Below, piece by piece: positions 46,434 to 59,094 of a DNA stretch of 64,000 nucleotides (position 1 is its first letter; the number at the start of each line of letters is the position of its first letter). This DNA comes from Flaveria trinervia (taxonomy: Eukaryota; Streptophyta; Magnoliopsida; Asterales; Asteraceae). Location of the stretch: the NCBI GenBank assembly GCA_025506515.1, contig CM046451.1:68186783-68250782 (forward strand). The letters are read 5' to 3'. The notes under the pieces are model-generated. The model saw only the letters and a list, made by a program, of their open reading frames with translations, did no database searches and was not told the DNA's origin. Made by a program: the position numbers and the translations under genes.

Positions 46434-46447
46434 TGGTATCAGAGCAG
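46434..46447 (+). other. Primer-binding site of copia C
   Basis: TGGTATCAGAGCAG, two bases from the LTR end; methionine-tRNA type. Confidence 0.92.
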
Positions 46448-46653
46448 TTAATCATTGATCGATCTAACAATTGATTATTGAAACTGCTAATTGATATCGT
46501 GTTGATTTTGAATTAGCATATTCGCAAGAAATGGTTATAGATTATTGAATTTCGTCACTTTCGTTCATTTATTTTGAGATCTCTTTTGGTTCAATTGGTG
46601 TTATGTTTTGTTCTAAATCTGTTTTAGCTTAAACGAATTTGATTGAATCTAAG

Positions 46654-49480
46654 ATGACTACTCCTTCTAATGATCCTCACAATACCGGTTCCTCAACCAA
46701 GCCTCCGATGCTGGTTAGGACCGAGTATAACATATGGAAACGAAGAATGCTTCATCACCTGTCTGTTAACAGTTCAGGTTGTTGGACATCTGTGGTACAT
46801 GGACCACATAAGCCTATGGTGAACAATCCGGAAACCAATCAAATGGTTCCGAAGAAGAAGGAACAATACTCTGATGAAGATCGGAAACTATTTGAGATTG
46901 ATGCTAAAGCCCATGGAATTCTGGCCATGGCACTGCCTAATGAAATCTATTCAGGGCTTATGCATCATGAAACTGCTCATGATCTCTGGAATGCCCTGAA
47001 GGAACATTCGGTGGCACAGATGAGGTCTTAGCAAACAATAGAGAAATCCTTGCCCAACAATATGAGACATTCTCTCATGGGAAGGGTGAGACACTGACTC
47101 AACAGTTTGAGCGTTTTTCTGCTTGATTTCTGAACTGAAAATGGTGAATTAGGAATACACCAATAGCCAGATGAACAACAGGTTCCTCAGATCACTGCCT
47201 GAGAGATGGGACACATACACTATTGTCCTACGCTCAGTGCAAATCTGGATGGCCTATCTCTCACCCAACTTCATGGGAAACTGCTACATTCGAAAGAGAG
47301 ATAGAGCAGAAGAGGAAACTGTCCTCATCAGGAAAGCTCACTGATGACTTTGTACCAGGGAATACTGCCTTGGTTGGTCATGAGTCAGAATATGCTGCAT
47401 CTGAAAGCAATTATGATGAGCATATTGATTTCTCTACAAATAGTTCTGATCATGCATTTGTTGGTATTGAGAGTCATTCTGGCAGTAATAGTGACAATAT
47501 GCTTCATTATGGATGATCTGAAAGGAATAGCTGATGATGATCTAGAAGAGATGGATATTCTAAGCCAAATGGCATTGATTAATATCAGATCTCAGAAGTT
47601 CTATAAGAGAACTGGCAGGAAATTTCCTGGACTCCTGGCAAAACCAAAGTTGGTTTGACAAGAGTAAGTTAAGGTGTCACAAATGCCAAAGGCTAGGACA
47701 CTTTGCAAGAGAGTGTAGATCAACTGGATCTAACTCTTCTGCACCCTTTGTGACTTTTCCTAGTACTAGTCCACAAAACAAAGGGCAACATCCTGCTGGT
47801 TCTGGTCATCATTCACATCCTAGATCTCCTGCATACTTTGTTCCCCAGGGTCAAATGTCATATCCTTATCCCTGCTATTATATGCCTCAACCAAATCCTG
47901 TTCAAGCTCCAATTGCACAACAACCACAAGCATTGCCTGAACCACAACCTTCCCAATCTATCACAAAAACTCAAACCAAACAACACAACTTCTTCACCCC
48001 AGGAGTTGTTGAGGAGCAGTTTACCAGATGACTTGTCTGGTCATGAACAACTGTTCTCAGGTGCTGGTCAACATGGTGGTGAAAGTCCCTTTGGAAATCT
48101 AGCTCTATGGCTTTGGATTCTGCTGATACTCATCCACTAATGCCTCTACACCAAAGGTATCACAGGTATCCTCTGAGGCAAAAGCTAAATTATGTTCTGA
48201 AACATGCATAGCAGCATTTGCATCTATTAGAGAAGCAAATGTAGCTTAATCAACAAGAACATTGAGCTAGAACAAATAATTTCCAAAAGCAAAGCTGAAT
48301 TGAGTCTGTGCTTAATGATAAGATGATGAGATTTACAACTTAAATGCCAAATAACTGATGATAAGGCTAGGGAAGAGATACTTCTAGAGAAGTATAAAGA
48401 TCTCAAAGAAACCCTTGCAGTTACCCAGGTAGAGTGTGATAGATGGGTACAATCATGCAAAGGTTTTGAAATGCTCTTAGTAAGCAATCTGCTTCCAATG
48501 TGAAGTTTGGCATTGGTTACAATCACACTGCTCCACCTACAGATTTTACTCCCAGAGCAGAGGTAGAATCTGATGGTGAGAGTAATAACCAATCCTTCTC
48601 ATCATGTGATCTACTTTCTGATACAACACAATCAGAAGTAGAAGTCAACATCAAGTCCTCTCAGAACCTATCAGCTGATGTTGATGGTTCCACTGCTGAC
48701 ACTCACATGATCAATGAGTTGATCAACTCAGGAGTTAATTCTGAAAGTCCTGAAAGGACTAGAGAGCAGGATTTAACCTGAAGTTCAAATCCAACTACTG
48801 CCAGTACTGAAAAGAAGAAAACTGTCAGTGAGAGAAAGAGTTTGAAGACTACTAAAGAGGTAGTCAGGAAAGCAAACAATGCTTCCAAAGTACTGACGAG
48901 CAAGTCTTCAGTTACTTTACCCTCTTAGTGATGATCAACCTAAGATGAAGAAGAAACCATGTGAAGTATGTGGTTTGTTCAATCATCTTACAGATGATTG
49001 CTGGTACAAAAGAGGTTCCAAACTCAAACATAAAGAAGAAATTAAAGAGAAAATGGTAAAAATGAAAACTGAGTTTGAGACCACATTTGTATCAGCAACA
49101 TCAAATCCTGTAACCCTAAGTCCTCAAAGAAATCCAAAAAGGAAGGGGTTAAACAGGTGACAGCTGAGAGTGCTCAGAAGAAGAAGGTGCAAATAGGAAC
49201 TTATCAAACTCCACTGGCAATGTGTCTGATGAGCTGAAAGCTTTATCACAAAATCAGACACAGCTGGTTATGATGGTTCAACATCTATTGGGTAGAGTTA
49301 ACCAATTAGATGCTGCTATGTTGAAACCACAGAAAAGGAGGTCCAAGCCAAAGGATTCCTCTTCTTCACCATCTTCTTCCTCTAGGCTGTGGTGTTTCTA
49401 ATAAAAACCTGTTAGGTTTACTATTGTTGATGAGGAACAGGCCCAAAACCAAAAAGGTTTGGGTTCCAAAACTAACTGAT
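46654..49480 (+). pseudogene. gag: Copia C gag, decayed
   Basis: Starts MTTPSNDPHNTGSSTKPPML at 46654; an in-frame ATG at 46639 is a weaker alternative. YNIWKRRMLHHL is the copia gag N-terminal block. A stop at 47031 is followed by several frameshifts. Knuckle 1 near 47669-47710 is intact (CHKCQRLGHFAREC); a Pro/Gln-rich stretch follows (47750-48030). A coiled-coil-like stretch lies at 48240-48480, and knuckle 2 near 48963-49005 is intact (CEVCGLFNHLTDDC). The region ends with KKVWVPK-type residues, the usual gag end before protease. Confidence 0.87.
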
Positions 49481-49800
49481 CAAGTACAATCTCTTGTGTG
49501 TCAGTCAAATGTGTGATAGAGGCCATGTTGCTCTTTTCACCAGTCAGAACTGTAGGATTCTGTCATCCAAAGTTCTGCATTTGATTGATAAGGTGTTGGA
49601 TGATCACACTCTCCTGAGAGCCAACAGGACTGGAAGAGGTATGCCTTAGATCTTTCCAAGAAAATAGATCTCAGAGGCAATCCTTGCCTATTTTCCAAAG
49701 CCTCTCTCAAGAATCTAAACTGTGGCACAGAAGGCTGGGTCATGTTAATTTCAAAAACATGAATCAGCTTATCCACAATAGTTTAGTCAGAGCTTACCAA
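49481..49800 (+). pseudogene. pol: Copia C protease remnant and integrase zinc region
   Basis: The Asp-Ser-Gly active-site block of the protease is absent: sequence passes from the gag end to VCDRGHVALFTSQN, which normally follows protease. The central protease was deleted in this copy or its parent. LWHRRLGHVNFKNMNQLIH starts the integrase zinc region near 49725-49785. Confidence 0.75.
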
Positions 49801-50520
49801 TAAAGGAGTTCCACTGTGATGAAACCTGCACTGCTTGTTTAAAAGGAAAACAACACAAAGTCTCATTCCCTCCTATTGAAGAGCCTAAGTCCACTGCCTG
49901 CTTGCAATTACTGCATATGGATCTATTTGGTCCTGTGAGAGTAATGAGCATGGCAAAGAAGAAATACTGTCTGGTAATTGTGGATGATTACTTCAGATTT
50001 GTATGGACTTTCTTTCTACATTCAAAGGATGAGGTTGCTCAGAAGATTATTCACTTTGTGTTGTATATTGAGAAGCAGTATTCCCTTCCAGTCAAGTGTA
50101 TTAGGAGTGACAATGGAACTGAATTCAGAAACCATACACTTGATGACTTCTATCTTTCAAAGGGAATCAAAAGGCAGTTTAGCATCCCAAGGACTCCAGA
50201 ACAAAATGGAGTAGTGGAGAGAAAGAACAGGACCCTCATTGAAGCTGCAAGGTCCATGCTGGCTGACTCTGGTTGCCACTGACTTTTGGGCTGAAGCTGT
50301 TAACACAGCTTGCTGTGCAGAATAGAGTTTAGTAAATCAGAGGTTTATGAAGACTCCATATGAAGTTCTCCATCACTTGGCTCCTCTAATCTCATTTTTC
50401 AAAGCATTTGGGTGTCCTGTTTTATTCTCAACACAAAGGATCAACTCCATAATTTGATCCTAGTGGTGATGCAGGGTATTTTGTTGGTTATTCATCTACT
50501 TGCAAGGCATACAGAGTCTT
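49801..50520 (+). pseudogene. pol: Copia C integrase core
   Basis: Open from 49902 to 50282 with Asp in LLHMDLFGP, Asp in IRSDNGTEF and Glu in NGVVERKN, so the DDE residues are all present. A frameshift at 50275 precedes the DFWAEAVNTAC-type block, and the GCPV and GYSSTCKAYRV blocks follow in other frames. Confidence 0.87.
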
Positions 50521-51120
50521 CAACTGCAGAACAAGATAGTTGAAGAGACTTTGCATGTGAAGTTTAATAAATCTCCTTTGGATAAGATTCCACAAAACCC
50601 TGTGGAGTTGTTTGATTTGGACATACTGCAATATGTTCCTTATCAACCTCCAGCTGTTGCAGATCCTGTGGATAAATCATCTTCTGCAGCATGTCTTCCA
50701 CTGGTGGTATTGATGATAATGATGATAATATCAATACTCACCTATTCAAGTTTAGTGACCAACTGCCTGTGTCTGCCAAATTTGATGTTCCTGTAGCTTC
50801 AGCAGTTCCATCCACAACAAATGCTGATGAGATCTCTTTTTCCTCTACATCTTTTGAGTTACCATCTAATTCTTGGTTTCAAGAGTCTACATCAACATCT
50901 GCTGCTGCTGAAGGTTCTACAAACACTTGCACAAAATCCATTGGTTATCAAGAACTGAAGAATCACCCCATGTATCAGATTATGGTGATATCAATGCTGG
51001 GTTTCAACAAGAAGTCAATTGTCTAACTTCTGCTTCTATGCTCTCTTCATCAGTCAGCTAGAGCCAAAGAACTACCATGTTGCTTGAGAGACAATGGATG
51101 GGTTGAAGCTATGTAGCTTG
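50521..51120 (+). pseudogene. pol: Copia C integrase-RT linker
   Basis: Ser/Thr-rich and acidic segment with open pieces 50500-50796 and 50691-51026, then CLRDNGWVEAM, which leads to RT. A CAG-to-TAG stop lies at 51114-51116 within MQLELLQF-type sequence. Confidence 0.75.
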
Positions 51121-52572
51121 AGCTACTTCAGTTCAAGAAACAACAAGTGTGGAACTGGTTCCTCTTCCCCCAGGTAAGTGTGCAATAGGCACTAAATGGG
51201 TGTTTAGGAATAAAATGATGAAAATGGGCTTATGTTAAGAACAAGGCTAGACTGGTTGTACAGGGGTGTTCACAAGAAGAAGGTATTGACTATGATGAAC
51301 TTTTGCCCCTGTAGCCAGACTAGAGCCAATCAGATTGTATTTAGCCTATGCTGCATTCCACAATCTCAAAGTTTTTCAAATGGATGTCAAAAGTGCATTT
51401 TTATATGGTAAAATAAAGGAAGAAGTTTATGTGTGTCAACCACCAGGCTTTGAGGATAATAAACATCCTGAATGGGTGTATAAACTTGATAAGGCTCTTT
51501 ATGGGTTGAAACAAGCTCCTAGAGCCTGGTATGAGACACTTTCTACTTTTCTTCTAAGAATAATTTCACCAGAGGCTCCATTGATAAAACTTTGTTTATT
51601 AAGAAGGTGGATCAACATAAGCTACTTGTTCAGATTTATGTTGATGATATCATTTTTGCATCCTCTGATCCCCAGTTGTGTGATGATTTTACAACATTAA
51701 TGAAAAAGAGGTTGAAATGAGTGAATGGGAGAATTACAGTTCTTTCTAGGATTGCAAATTAAACAAAAGGCTGATGGAACCTTTATCATCAGTCAAAATA
51801 TACAAAAGATCTTTTGAATAAGTTTGATTTACAAAACTGTAAGCCTGTTCTACTCCCATATGCAACACCACACAACTGGATGCTGATGAGAAAGGTAAAG
51901 CTGTTGATGAAACACTTTACAGATGTATTATTGGGTCCTTGATGTATTTAACAGCTTCTAGACCAGATATTATGTTTGCTACATGTGTTTGTGCTAGATT
52001 TCAGGCTGCTCCTAAAGAGTCTCATTTGATTGCAGTCAAGAGAATCTTTAGATATTTGCAAGGTACACAATCTCTGGGTTTATGGTATTCCACTGGACAC
52101 TCTTGCAAATTAGTTGCTTTTTCAGATAGTGACTATGCAGGGTGCAAGTTAACTAGAAAGTCAACTTCTGGTGGTTGTCAATTCCTAGGCAACTGTTTGA
52201 TTTCTTGGCAGAGTAAGAAACAAAAATCTGTTGCTACATCATCTGCTGAGCCGAGTACATTGCTGCTGCAAGTTGTACTTCTCAGGTACTCTGGCTCAGA
52301 ACCAACTTCTGGATTATGGCATTACAGAGACTAAGACTCCATTATTAATGGATAGTGCTTCAGCTCTGTGTATTTTCAAAAATCCAGTCCAGCACTCTAG
52401 GACCAAACATATAGAGATCAGACATCACTTTATTCGGATTTGTTTGAAAAAGGTCTGATGATCCTAAGTTTGTGCCTAGTGCTGATGAGCTTGCAGATAT
52501 TTTTACTAAGCTTTGGATAGTTCTACTTTCCAAAACCTTGTGTTAAGGCTTGGTATGCTGCATCTAGAATAA
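51121..52572 (+). pseudogene. pol: Copia C reverse transcriptase-RNase H, decayed
   Basis: Blocks FQMDVKSAFLYGKI, KALYGLKQAPRAWY, catalytic YVDD (51637-51648, in a shifted frame), SRPDIMFATCVCARFQ, FSDSDYAGCK and HIEIRHHFIR are present; the stop is near 52572. Frameshifts near 51210, 51310, 51560, 51715, 51860, 52250 and 52450 break it. RNase H is the best-kept part. Confidence 0.88.
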
Positions 52573-53225
52573 GTGACAACTACTGATGATTTCAGTAATA
52601 ATTACTGGTGATCATTGGTAACCATGTCACATATAAGTACTGATGAGTCCTTCCCCTTCAGTAGTTTTTATAACTACTGACGGCTAAATGCCTCGCAAGT
52701 ACTGAAGTACTTTATCTGTTCCAACTACTGATGTAGTTACAACTACTGAAATCAGTACAAACAGATAAGTACTGACGTCCTATGAAACACCTGAAAAGCA
52801 GATGCAAAGTCTGATGAGTAAGTGTTGAGGACAGTTTGAAACAGCTGAAAGGCTATGAATTGACGAAAAAACTAAGAAGAGAACTTTCTGTTCAGTTGTT
52901 TCTACAACTGCTGTTTCATTCTAAACAACTGAAGCAAAAACATGTCTTTAGTAGTTTTTATAACTACTGATGACTAATACCAAGTCTTCAGCTGTTTACA
53001 ACAACTGATGACAAAAACTGTCTTCAGTAGTTTCACAACTACTGATGACAAACACCAAGTCCTCAGTTGTTTCATCATCTGAAGTAAACCATGGTCTTCA
53101 GTAGTTTTCTAACTACTGATGCCTAACACCACGACTTCAGCTGTTTCAACGTCTGAAAGGGTAATACCATGTCAACAGTCGTTTAAAACTACTGATGACT
53201 AACACCAAATCCTTCAGTTGTTTTC
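52573..53225 (+). repeat. CAGTAGTT/AACTACTG array between pol and aORF (copia C)
   Basis: Units such as TCAGTAGTTTTnTAACTACTGATG recur about every 60 nt in head-to-head pairs, with related CAGCTGTTT/AACAACTGA units. The motif is the one in the LTR of the same element. It ends just before a TATA box. Confidence 0.87.
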
Positions 53226-53235
53226 TAACCCGTAC

Positions 53236-53245
53236 CTATAAATAC
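53236..53245 (+). promoter_or_regulatory. Internal TATA box for aORF (copia C)
   Basis: CTATAAATAC, 81 nt before the aORF ATG at 53317, with a pyrimidine-rich leader (CTTCATCTTCTTCAAACC, CTTCTCTCTTCT) between. I see no intron in this leader. Confidence 0.7.
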
Positions 53246-53316
53246 CTGACCTAATCCTTCAGAGCTTCATCTTCTTCAAACCTAACGTTCATCTCTCCAA
53301 ACCTTCTCTCTTCTAA

Positions 53317-56300
53317 ATGGCGTCCACGCAATCAAACCGCGACACAACTGTGTAGCTTACCTCACCAAATCGCCATTCTGGGCTAAGTTTGATACTGCTA
53401 TCGATCTTATGGTCCAGTCACCCTACCAAACGGCATTTCTTCTCAATCCAATCCTTCATGCCGAATCCTCAAACAGTTTTGGATGAACGTCACCCTCACC
53501 ACTGGGAGAACAACACAACGTCTCTCGGTTGGTCGTCAACAACCACGAAGTGGTCATCACTCCCGAAATACTTCATCAAACTCTACACCTGGATGATGCC
53601 ACTTCTCCTGCTGGATATCCAAAGGGCACAACTGATTTATCCTTTGCCCCCATGGATATCAGGGCAACCTTAGTGCCTCCACAATATTGAAGAAACATTC
53701 CATGACGCTAAACGTCTAATCTTTCACATGGTAAATGTCTGTTTGGCTCCTAAACTTCGTCTTGGGATCAAATGTCTACAAAGTGGCAGCAGGTAATGTA
53801 TCTATTCTTGAGCAACAGCCTTTAATTTTTCAGAAATAATATTTTCAGAGCTCAAGGATATGGCTCAAAAAACTAACTGCTAACCGTTGGATATTATAGC
53901 TGCGGTTCATAATGGCCATAATTACAACCAGCTTCATGAGGGACTTGTTGGCCTGGGAGTCCCTGCTATGGCTGTTTTGCCTGAAGTATACTCCCGTCAC
54001 AACTTTGACCAATCACTCAAATTGGCTACCAAGCTGCGAAAACCCACGCAGCTGGAACCCACAGCCACACCTCCAAATCAAAAGTCCCCACCAAACCCAC
54101 TAAAAAGAAACCCAAAATGGCTACTCAGGGAAATGAGTCCCCTGAGGATGCTCCTGCACACAAACGCAGGCTATATCCACTGGTTATAACCCCCTAGTGG
54201 ATATAAGGACTCTTCCAGCCATAGCCGCTCAGGATTCCTCTCAACAGGAGCCTGCAGCAACCACACAAGGGGTACCCACACATCTAGGATCTTCCTCACT
54301 TGAGGAGATTGCCATTGAAGAGCACCTTCCTCCCCAGGTGCACACTGCTTCTATCCCTTCACCCCATGAAACTGCCCCCCAAAGCCCTACATTGCTTGTT
54401 GCACAAGTGCTGACTCAGTTGCACTCCTCACCCCCACCCCAGATACCAATTACTACTGGGAACACCTCTACCATTGAAGGGGAGGACCAAAGTGCAGCTA
54501 AGAACCCACAGCATAGGGGTTACAATGTTCCTTCTCCTAGTGTAGCAATGGAGATTGGAACTTCTGGTGAGGCTGCCACTTCTCCTGCGTCAGCATATGA
54601 TCAGGTTGTAGTTGGTACCATTACTAAGACCTTACCAGAGGCAACTGCTGATGACGGACACAATCCTGAGGCAGGAAGTCCCCAGTACCAAGACAAAGGG
54701 GCACATGCTACAACTGAGCTACACTCAGTGCATGTTCATCCTGATCCTATCAGGAGGTCAGGTGATTCAGTATCTACTGATGATGACCTGGGCTTCTTTT
54801 ACGATATAATCGCCCAAAACACCATCCTGGAAGAGGAGGTGAGCAGACTCAAAGAGCTGCTTGCCAAAACTTCTAAGGACCAAAGACCATCTGCCTCCAC
54901 CAACCACAGATGGCACCTTCAGTTGAAGGTTCCCCAAACACTTTACCCTCTCACTCCAATGAGCCTCCAGCTTCTGCTTTTGGCACTATATCTCCGGGAC
55001 AGAACCAGCTAGAGCAGATGGTTGCTGTATTCCAACAATCCATACCTCTCATCACTCCATTATCAATGAAATTGTTACTAAAGCATTGATGAGAGGATTT
55101 CCTCAACTCTACAACACTGATTGATAATGCTGTGCAGAAGACACTTTCTGCGGTACAAACCCCTGTCTCCAATGCATCCAAAAGGGGGAGAGTACTGCAA
55201 TGAAAGAAAAGAAGAGGAAAAGATCTGAGGATGAGAAGGCACAAGAGAAAGCCAGGAGTTGGAAAAAGAAAAGCAAAAACAACTGATCACTTATAAAAGA
55301 AAGAAAAGTGCTGATGATCAACCTACTGCTGAAGAAAAATCCTTGGAAGAGCTGGTAAAAGATGCAGATGACACACACAGCCGATCCATGGATAAAATCA
55401 TTGAGCAACTCTTCAAGCAGGTTTTGATACAGCCACATTAGATAGTGAGATCAGGAAGTTGGAAGTGGAGGAGATTCAAACCCGATGGGCTGGGTATGAT
55501 GTACTGGAAAAGGAGATATTGGAGATCATGATCGTTCATTGCCAATACTTAGGAAGATCTTTGATGGAGATTCGTGCATGGACCAGAGACAGTATTCTGG
55601 CTATAGCCACCAGAATCTGTCTGTCTGAGCAATTCCATAAGGGGATTATCATTGAAGCCCTTGATGAGGCTGGGGCTGGAAAAAGGTTTGAAATGGCAAG
55701 ACTTACAAAGGCTAAACTCACAACCAAAATGCTGGAACAACCTTCCCTTCCACCCACTCAAAAACAGCTACCCCTCAAATCTCCAACCAATCTCAAAGCC
55801 CAAATCCAAACTTCCTCAACCCACAAAACCAACTCCCTTACCATCTAAACCAACAGCCGATGATGCACCTAAGAAGAAGAAGAGAAGGGGTTGAGGCTAG
55901 AAGAAGAAGAAGAAGAGGATGATGTGGAAGAAGATAGGCTGCCTCTGTCTGCAGTTCTAACATTGGCGAAAGCGAAACCTATGCCCATCACTCCCACCTC
56001 ATAGAGGATGGTGCTGTGAGAGTAAAGATTGAAGAAGAGGAGCAGCAAAAGCTTCATGATGATGAAATGCTGAAAAGCATTGACAAAACTTATGCTGCTT
56101 CGTCATCAATTATCAGTATGAAAAAAGAAGCTCTGAGGTTGTACACTCTCGCCAACACATTTCAATATCAGAAGGAAAGGGTGAGAGTATGGCCTGATCC
56201 GAGGGTGGCTCACAGGATTGTAAAGAAAGACATTCCTTCGAGATACAAGGGTCAAGTCAAGAGGATCGTAGATGAAGAGATCACAGTGGCCCTTGTAGTA

Positions 56301-56860
56301 TCACCCTGGGAGATTGTCGAAGATTTCAAGAAGGCCTACGAGACTAAACAACCACCCCAGAAGATGCTAGAGAACATAATTATTAAAAAGGGGTTAGTCT
56401 ACAAGAGGCTTGAGAACTTCAAACAAAATGAGCTCAGTCTGTTACTCGAAGGGAATCATCCTGATGAGTTTGCATACAAACAGATTACAAAAGTTAAGCT
56501 CAAAAATGGCAAACAGGCCAAGTACATCTCAGAGCTTCATGGGCGAGAAGGATTGTTTGATGGTGAAGCCGAGAACCTGACCATGGAAGAACAAATCATG
56601 TTTCTTAGAGCCTACACCAGAGAATCCTACAGGCTTATACACGGGAAGTAGATCTCATGAATGGGATAACAACTCTGTGTCCAGTTCCCCAAAACAGAGT
56701 TCCCATTCATATCTTGCCAAACAAATATCTGAGATTTCTTCCTAGGCCGGAGATTATACGGGTCATCTTCTCTACTGATCAAGAAGGAAAAAGACCAACT
56801 TTTCTGCCAACAATAAGTGGGAAAATAAAAAACTTAGAGGTTTTGGCTGCATTGGTTCAG
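53317..56860 (+). pseudogene. Extra 3' coding region (aORF) of copia C, decayed
   Basis: Starts MASTQSNRDTT at 53317 and soon shifts frame. N-terminal globular part (to about 53890) has FW and NFSEIIFSEL motifs like those in the aORF of A and D (AFWENAS, FSFSSMIFSYL), so the two families' aORFs share a fold or origin. Then a Pro/Ser/Thr linker (54197-54950), basic KKRKR near 55205, a Lys/Glu-rich coiled-coil stretch (55200-55560), a nuclear-signal-like PKKKKRR at 55870-55890, and a C-terminal part (56016-56651) open for 211 residues. Stops and shifts at 53350, 53800-53890, 54187, 55441 and 55848. No signal peptide or membrane segment. Function unknown; nuclear action is inferred from the basic clusters. 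Confidence 0.75.
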
Positions 56861-56868
56861 GGGGAGTT
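56857..56868 (+). other. Polypurine tract of copia C
   Basis: CAGGGGGAGTTT directly before the TGTTGGACC start of the 3' LTR. Confidence 0.87.
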
Positions 56869-57789
56869 TGTTGGACCAAAAGAACCAATGAGCCAAGATC
56901 AGAAAACCTCTAAGTCCCACATGATATCACAACAACTGCTGAAAGCTTCATTAGCAGTTGACAAGTGCTGAAGACTTCAACAGCTAAAGATCAAGTGCTG
57001 AAGACTTCAACAGCTGAAGACTAAAGTGCTCAAGTACAACAGCTGAAGAACATAAGTACTGAAGCTGAACAGCTGAAGAACACAAGTACTGAAGCTGAAC
57101 AGCTGAAGAACACAAGTACTGAAGCTGAAGTTCAAACTACTGAAGTACAACATCTGAAGAGTTTACAAGTGCTGAAGATCAACAACTGATGTACAAAGTC
57201 TGAAGACAAAGACTGAAGACATCAGCTGATGATATCTACTGAAGTCATCAGCTGATGAACGTCTGAAGTTCAAGTCTGAAGATCAAGTACTGAAGTTTCA
57301 GTAGTTTGTCACAACAACTGAAGAGTACTTCTTCAGTAGTTGTGATATCAGTAGTTTTATATTTTTACTTTCAGTAGTTTTGTAAAACGACTGAAGAGCT
57401 TGTTCTTCAGTCGTTGTAGTTTCAGTAGTTTTATGTTTTTCAGTAGTTATAACAACTGATAACACTTAGCATTTTTGTAAGGAGATGTCAGCTGTTTTGA
57501 CATCTTCAGTAGTTGTGTTTCAGTTGTAATAAATCTGTTAGATGTCACTATCAAGTGACATCAGCAGACGTCACATCTCTTATATAAGAGGTGTCGACCT
57601 AATTGTAAGTGTGACATTTCGTTACCACGAAAGCGAATATTGAATGAAATATAGTTGCAGAATTCTCTCTCTATAACCGTCTTTGTTCTTCATTGAATAT
57701 CGTTTCGTTCTTGTGAATTGGCTAATTCATTGTTCGATTTCCGCTGCTATACTCTCTAATCAATCAAACATAGATCACTGATCCTAACA
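56869..57789 (+). repeat. 3' LTR of copia C
   Basis: Pairs with 45520-46431. Same array, inverted repeat (57541-57562) and TATA box. Followed by the duplication GTTTT at 57790-57794. Confidence 0.93.
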
Positions 57790-57794
57790 GTTTT

Positions 57795-58120
57795 CATTGA
57801 ATGTGCAGGGTGTTCGCTATAGTTCTGAGACTAACATGTGGATTATTGATAGTGGAGCATCCAACTCATGACAGGGAACAGAGCTCTCTTATCAAATGTC
57901 AGAAAAATTAAAGGAGGGCATGTTTCATTTGCTGGAAACAAAGGTGGGTATATCACAACCAAGGAGAAGTGGGAAATGAGAAGGTTAAGTTTGATAAGGT
58001 AAACTTTGTCCAACAATTACAAAATAACCTGCTTTCTGTCTCTCAAATCTGTGATAAAGGATTCAAGGTAGTTTTTGACAACCAAAAGTGCTACGTACTA
58101 AGAAGGAATACATGATCCCG
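57795..58120 (+). pseudogene. pol: Copia B protease
   Basis: Resumes B after C with MFSLNVQG-type residues and the active-site block WIIDSGAS, intact. One base is lost just after it compared with A (near 57868), shifting the frame. The GGHVSFAGNKGGYIT and FDKVNFVQQLQNNLLSVS blocks follow. Confidence 0.87.
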
Positions 58121-59094
58121 GAGGACCAGATCCTTATGTCAGCTTCTAGATATAATGATCTCTATGTCTTGGATCTATCAAAGGCATCCACAACGGATAG
58201 TGGAGTCCAATGTTTCTTGTCCAAAGCTACTGAGAAGGACTCCATCTCTTGGCATAGGAGAACGGGTCACATAAATCTGAGAAAAATTAATCACTTGATC
58301 CAGAATGATCTTGTGAGGGGACTAAATGTCAAAAACTTCCAACTCCCGGATTTCTATGTTGCATGCAAAAAGGGTAAACAGGCGAAGAAGTCTCATAAGG
58401 AAAAGGAAGCTCATTCTATAGAACTTCCACTTGAGCTCCTTCACATGGATCTGTTTGGTCCAGTCAGTACAAGAAGCATCGCAAGCACTTGTATTGCTAT
58501 GTAGTTACTGATGACTACTCAAGGTTCTCCTGGGTAATGTTTCTGAAATCCAAATCAGAAACATTTGAATCCTTCAAGGAATTGGTAACTACACTGGAAT
58601 CCCTATACAAGCTGAAGTTAAGACAGGTGCGCTCAGACAACGGAACCGAGTTCAAGAATCAGAGGATGGAGGACTATTGCAAGGAAAAGGGAATTATGCA
58701 TCAATTTACGTGGGCATATACCCCTCAGATGAACGGCGTTGCTGAACGGAATAACTGCAGCTTGATAGAGACGGCACGGACAATGCTGGTAGACTCGAAA
58801 CTGCCTATCCAATTTTGGAATGAAGCAGTGGCAAATGCATGTTATACTCTCAATCGAGTTCTGGTAGTAAAACACCATGAAAAAACGTGCTACGAGTTAT
58901 TACAGCGACGTAAACCTAACTTGGAATATCTCGAGCCATTTGGCGCTCCGTGCACCTTGCTGAAAATGACTCAGGAGGGAAAATTTAGTGAAAAGGTTGA
59001 TGAAGGGATCTTCTTAGGATACAACATACCGAACAAGAGAGTTTACAACAACTCAACAGGTCAAGTAGAGGTGTGGTGTAATGTTGATGTTTAG
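58121..59094 (+). pseudogene. pol: Copia B integrase
   Basis: Zinc region with WHRRTGHIN, NHLIQN and CKKGKQ, then the core with Asp in LLHMDLFGP, Asp in VRSDNGTEF and Glu in NGVAERNN. A small insertion near 58485 (ASTCIAM) shifts the frame between the first Asp and the rest. Open from 58489 to the CAG-to-TAG stop at 59092-59094, where A has a Gln codon. Confidence 0.88.

Larger units (their letters stand above)
45520..57789 (+). mobile_element. Copia element C (second Sirevirus-like family), complete but decayed, 12.3 kb
   Basis: Two LTRs of 912 and 921 bp and duplication GTTTT (45515-45519, 57790-57794). It inserted at the gag-protease border of B. Order: LTR, primer-binding site, gag with two knuckles, integrase, RT-RNase H, spacer with repeat array and TATA box, aORF, polypurine tract, LTR. 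The proteins are unlike those of A, B and D, so it is another family with the same plan. By eye the LTRs are closer to each other than those of A, which fits its being the innermost insertion. Confidence 0.93.
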
